This document shows positions 62,934-64,000 of a DNA stretch of 64,000 nucleotides, one piece after another. Location: NCBI RefSeq assembly GCF_000722705.1, contig NZ_JPFW01000009.1, forward strand, positions 124,001 to 188,000, read 5' to 3'. Below the pieces are notes generated by a model. That model saw nothing but the letters and a program-made list of their open reading frames with translations, did no database searches and had not been told where the DNA came from. The stretch's first letter is position 1. Each line of letters starts with the position of its first letter. The stretch is from Streptococcus mitis. Its GTDB lineage: Bacteria > Bacillota > Bacilli > Lactobacillales > Streptococcaceae. The position numbers and the translations under genes are program-made.

Positions 62934-63077
62934 TCAAAAAGACCTAGAATTGTCAGCTTGCGATGGCTGTTTGAGTGATTTTTTGCATAGTTTCACAAAG
63001 GTTTCAATTTCTCGAAATCGGTGTAAATGTGTCTGTTTAAATGTCATGATATAGTTCAATTCTTTCTGAGTCAACAT
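62934..63077 (-). CDS. Small competence-operon protein (47 aa)
   Basis: MLTQKELNYIMTFKQTHLHR onward, 47 residues, basic and predicted helical, with two cysteines no more than one turn apart lacking (single Cys). The ATG lies eight bases after a GGGGG ribosome site and about 20 bases after a cin-box, so it is the first gene of a likely ComX-dependent operon with the Ccs4-like gene (36 bases on). Function unknown. Confidence 0.65.
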   Translation of the reverse strand: MLTQKELNYIMTFKQTHLHRFREIETFVKLCKKSLKQPSQADNSRSF

Positions 63078-63097
63078 CGTTCCCCCCTATATCTTCT

Positions 63098-63105
63098 TAT
63101 TCGTA
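63098..63105 (-). promoter_or_regulatory. ComX cin-box
   Basis: TACGAATA on the minus strand, identical to the core of the competence cin-box, 21 bases before the 47-aa gene. It would place this operon in the late competence regulon. Confidence 0.75.
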
Positions 63106-63114
63106 AAAGGCAAG

Positions 63115-63146
63115 AAAAATAGGACTGGCTTGTATCCTAAGTCCTA
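63115..63146 (-). terminator. cls terminator
   Basis: TAGGAC/GTCCTA arms (63141-63146, 63120-63125) followed by TTTTTCTT on the minus strand, seven bases after the cls stop and ten before the cin-box. Confidence 0.7.
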
Positions 63147-63152
63147 GATTTC

Positions 63153-64000
63153 TTATAAGATTGGGGCGAATAACTGGGCAATTTCCTTAATCAATTTCTG
63201 ATACCAGCTATTTTTTATCGTATGAGGGAAAATTTCTTGAGATACTGAAAAAATCTCCTCAAAATCTTTTTGAATCTCTGTGATTGATGCCGTTTTATAT
63301 AGCAAAACTGCATTTTCATAGTGGTGAAGCAAACTTCTGTAATCTAAGTTAATGGTTCCAACTACAGCAAAGTCCTTGTCCACTAAGATTTGTTTACTGT
63401 GAATGAAGCCTGGACTATACTCAAAAATTCTTACTCCTGCTGATAACAAATCCGAATAGGCTCCTCTTGTGATGAGTTGGATTAATTTTTTATCCGGAAT
63501 GAAAGGTGTTACAATGCGGATATCAACACCCCTCATAGCTGCATTTTTAATACTCTCAGTTAAATCATAGTCAATAATCAAATAGGGTGTTGTAATATAG
63601 ACTGAATCAGTAGCCTGATTAATCAAACTTTGATAGACTTTTTTCCCTACCTGAGTACGGAAGATGGGCTTGGGTCCACTACCGTAAGGAATGCAGAGCC
63701 CTTGACCAGAACAAGGTTGGTTTTCCAAGTGATACTGGTCAAAATCGCTGATTTCCCCACGATTGATGTACCAAGTCATCAAAAAGAGACGGGTGAGAGC
63801 CTTGACACCAAGGCCATCTAAGCGAATCCCACTGTCCTTCCAATAGCCAAAGCGTTCTACATGATTGATGTACTCATCGGCTAAGTTAATGCCTCCTGTA
63901 TAAGCTACCTGACCATCTATAACAAGGATTTTACGATGGTCCCTATTGTTGTAAGCCACCGTCAGACGAGGAATTACCTTATTAAATTTATGGGCTTCAA
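63153..64000 (-). CDS. cls: Cardiolipin synthase, C-terminal part (cut by window edge)
   Basis: 282 residues of a phospholipase-D-family cardiolipin synthase; the N-terminal membrane helices lie beyond the window. Both HKD motifs are present: HRKILVIDGQVAYTGG and HSKQILVDKDFAVVGTINLD. The frame continues past the Met-like codon at 63959 (EAHKFNKVIPRLTVAYNN), so the gene is open at the edge. It condenses phosphatidylglycerol. Confidence 0.93.
   Translation of the reverse strand, partial: EAHKFNKVIPRLTVAYNNRDHRKILVIDGQVAYTGGINLADEYINHVERFGYWKDSGIRLDGLGVKALTRLFLMTWYINRGEISDFDQYHLENQPCSGQGLCIPYGSGPKPIFRTQVGKKVYQSLINQATDSVYITTPYLIIDYDLTESIKNAAMRGVDIRIVTPFIPDKKLIQLITRGAYSDLLSAGVRIFEYSPGFIHSKQILVDKDFAVVGTINLDYRSLLHHYENAVLLYKTASITEIQKDFEEIFSVSQEIFPHTIKNSWYQKLIKEIAQLFAPIL

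Overview
The window reads as a chromosome segment from a mitis-group Streptococcus (close to S. mitis/S. oralis/S. pneumoniae). Signs are the low-GC streptococcal codon use, an SpuA-type surface pullulanase with a YSIR-type signal peptide and LPNTG anchor, CiaR-driven csRNAs, a ComX cin-box in front of Ccs4-like genes, and proteins that look nearly identical to pneumococcal RpoB, UppS, NrdD and ribosomal proteins. Gene order mostly follows the pneumococcal cls-to-spuA block as I remember it, but rpoB-rpoC sits next to spuA and two accessory operons are inserted, so it does not look like a standard S. pneumoniae chromosome.

Layout. 1-5.0 kb: rpoC (cut by the window edge) and rpoB on the minus strand, with a hairpin-rich rpoB leader. 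5.2-10.7 kb: an Mga-like regulator and spuA on the plus strand. 10.8-16.1 kb: an accessory seven-gene minus-strand operon with two zinc-methyltransferase-type UroD-fold proteins, a 67-aa membrane protein and a complete cystine-type ABC importer. 16.3-27.5 kb: housekeeping genes on the minus strand (flavin oxidoreductase, glmS, GH1 glucosidase, proS, rseP, cdsA, uppS, nucleotidyltransferase, ruvB). 27.5-28.5 kb: RNA-rich intergenic region with an Fst-type toxin/antisense RNA pair and two csRNAs; a third csRNA lies at 25.8 kb and a fourth, longer one at 40.1 kb. 28.5-32.5 kb: two acetyltransferases, then an ABC exporter with a LytTR regulator and its DUF3021 membrane partner. 32.6-42 kb: leuS with a duplicated 3' tail, an iron-type ABC importer (plus strand), a histidine phosphatase, and a PFL-like (UPF0210) plus ACT-domain pair. 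42-57 kb: the complete S10-spc-alpha ribosomal operon on the minus strand, from rpsJ to rplQ. 57-61 kb: the anaerobic ribonucleotide reductase operon nrdD-nrdG. 61-64 kb: competence-type membrane protein genes and the 3' part of a cardiolipin synthase gene.

How the parts fit. Transcription and translation machinery, cell-envelope lipid synthesis (uppS-cdsA-rseP), aminosugar supply (glmS) and anaerobic dNTP synthesis form the core. Regulation is visible as canonical promoters, candidate cre, NagR-type, NrdR-type, LytTR and CiaR sites, and many hairpins. No tRNA, rRNA, CRISPR array or intact insertion sequence was seen.

The best candidates for something undescribed are the UroD-fold/transporter operon at 10.8-16.1 kb, in a genus that does not make haem, and a three-copy structured repeat inside the ribosomal operon whose terminal hairpin keeps its pairing while changing its sequence.
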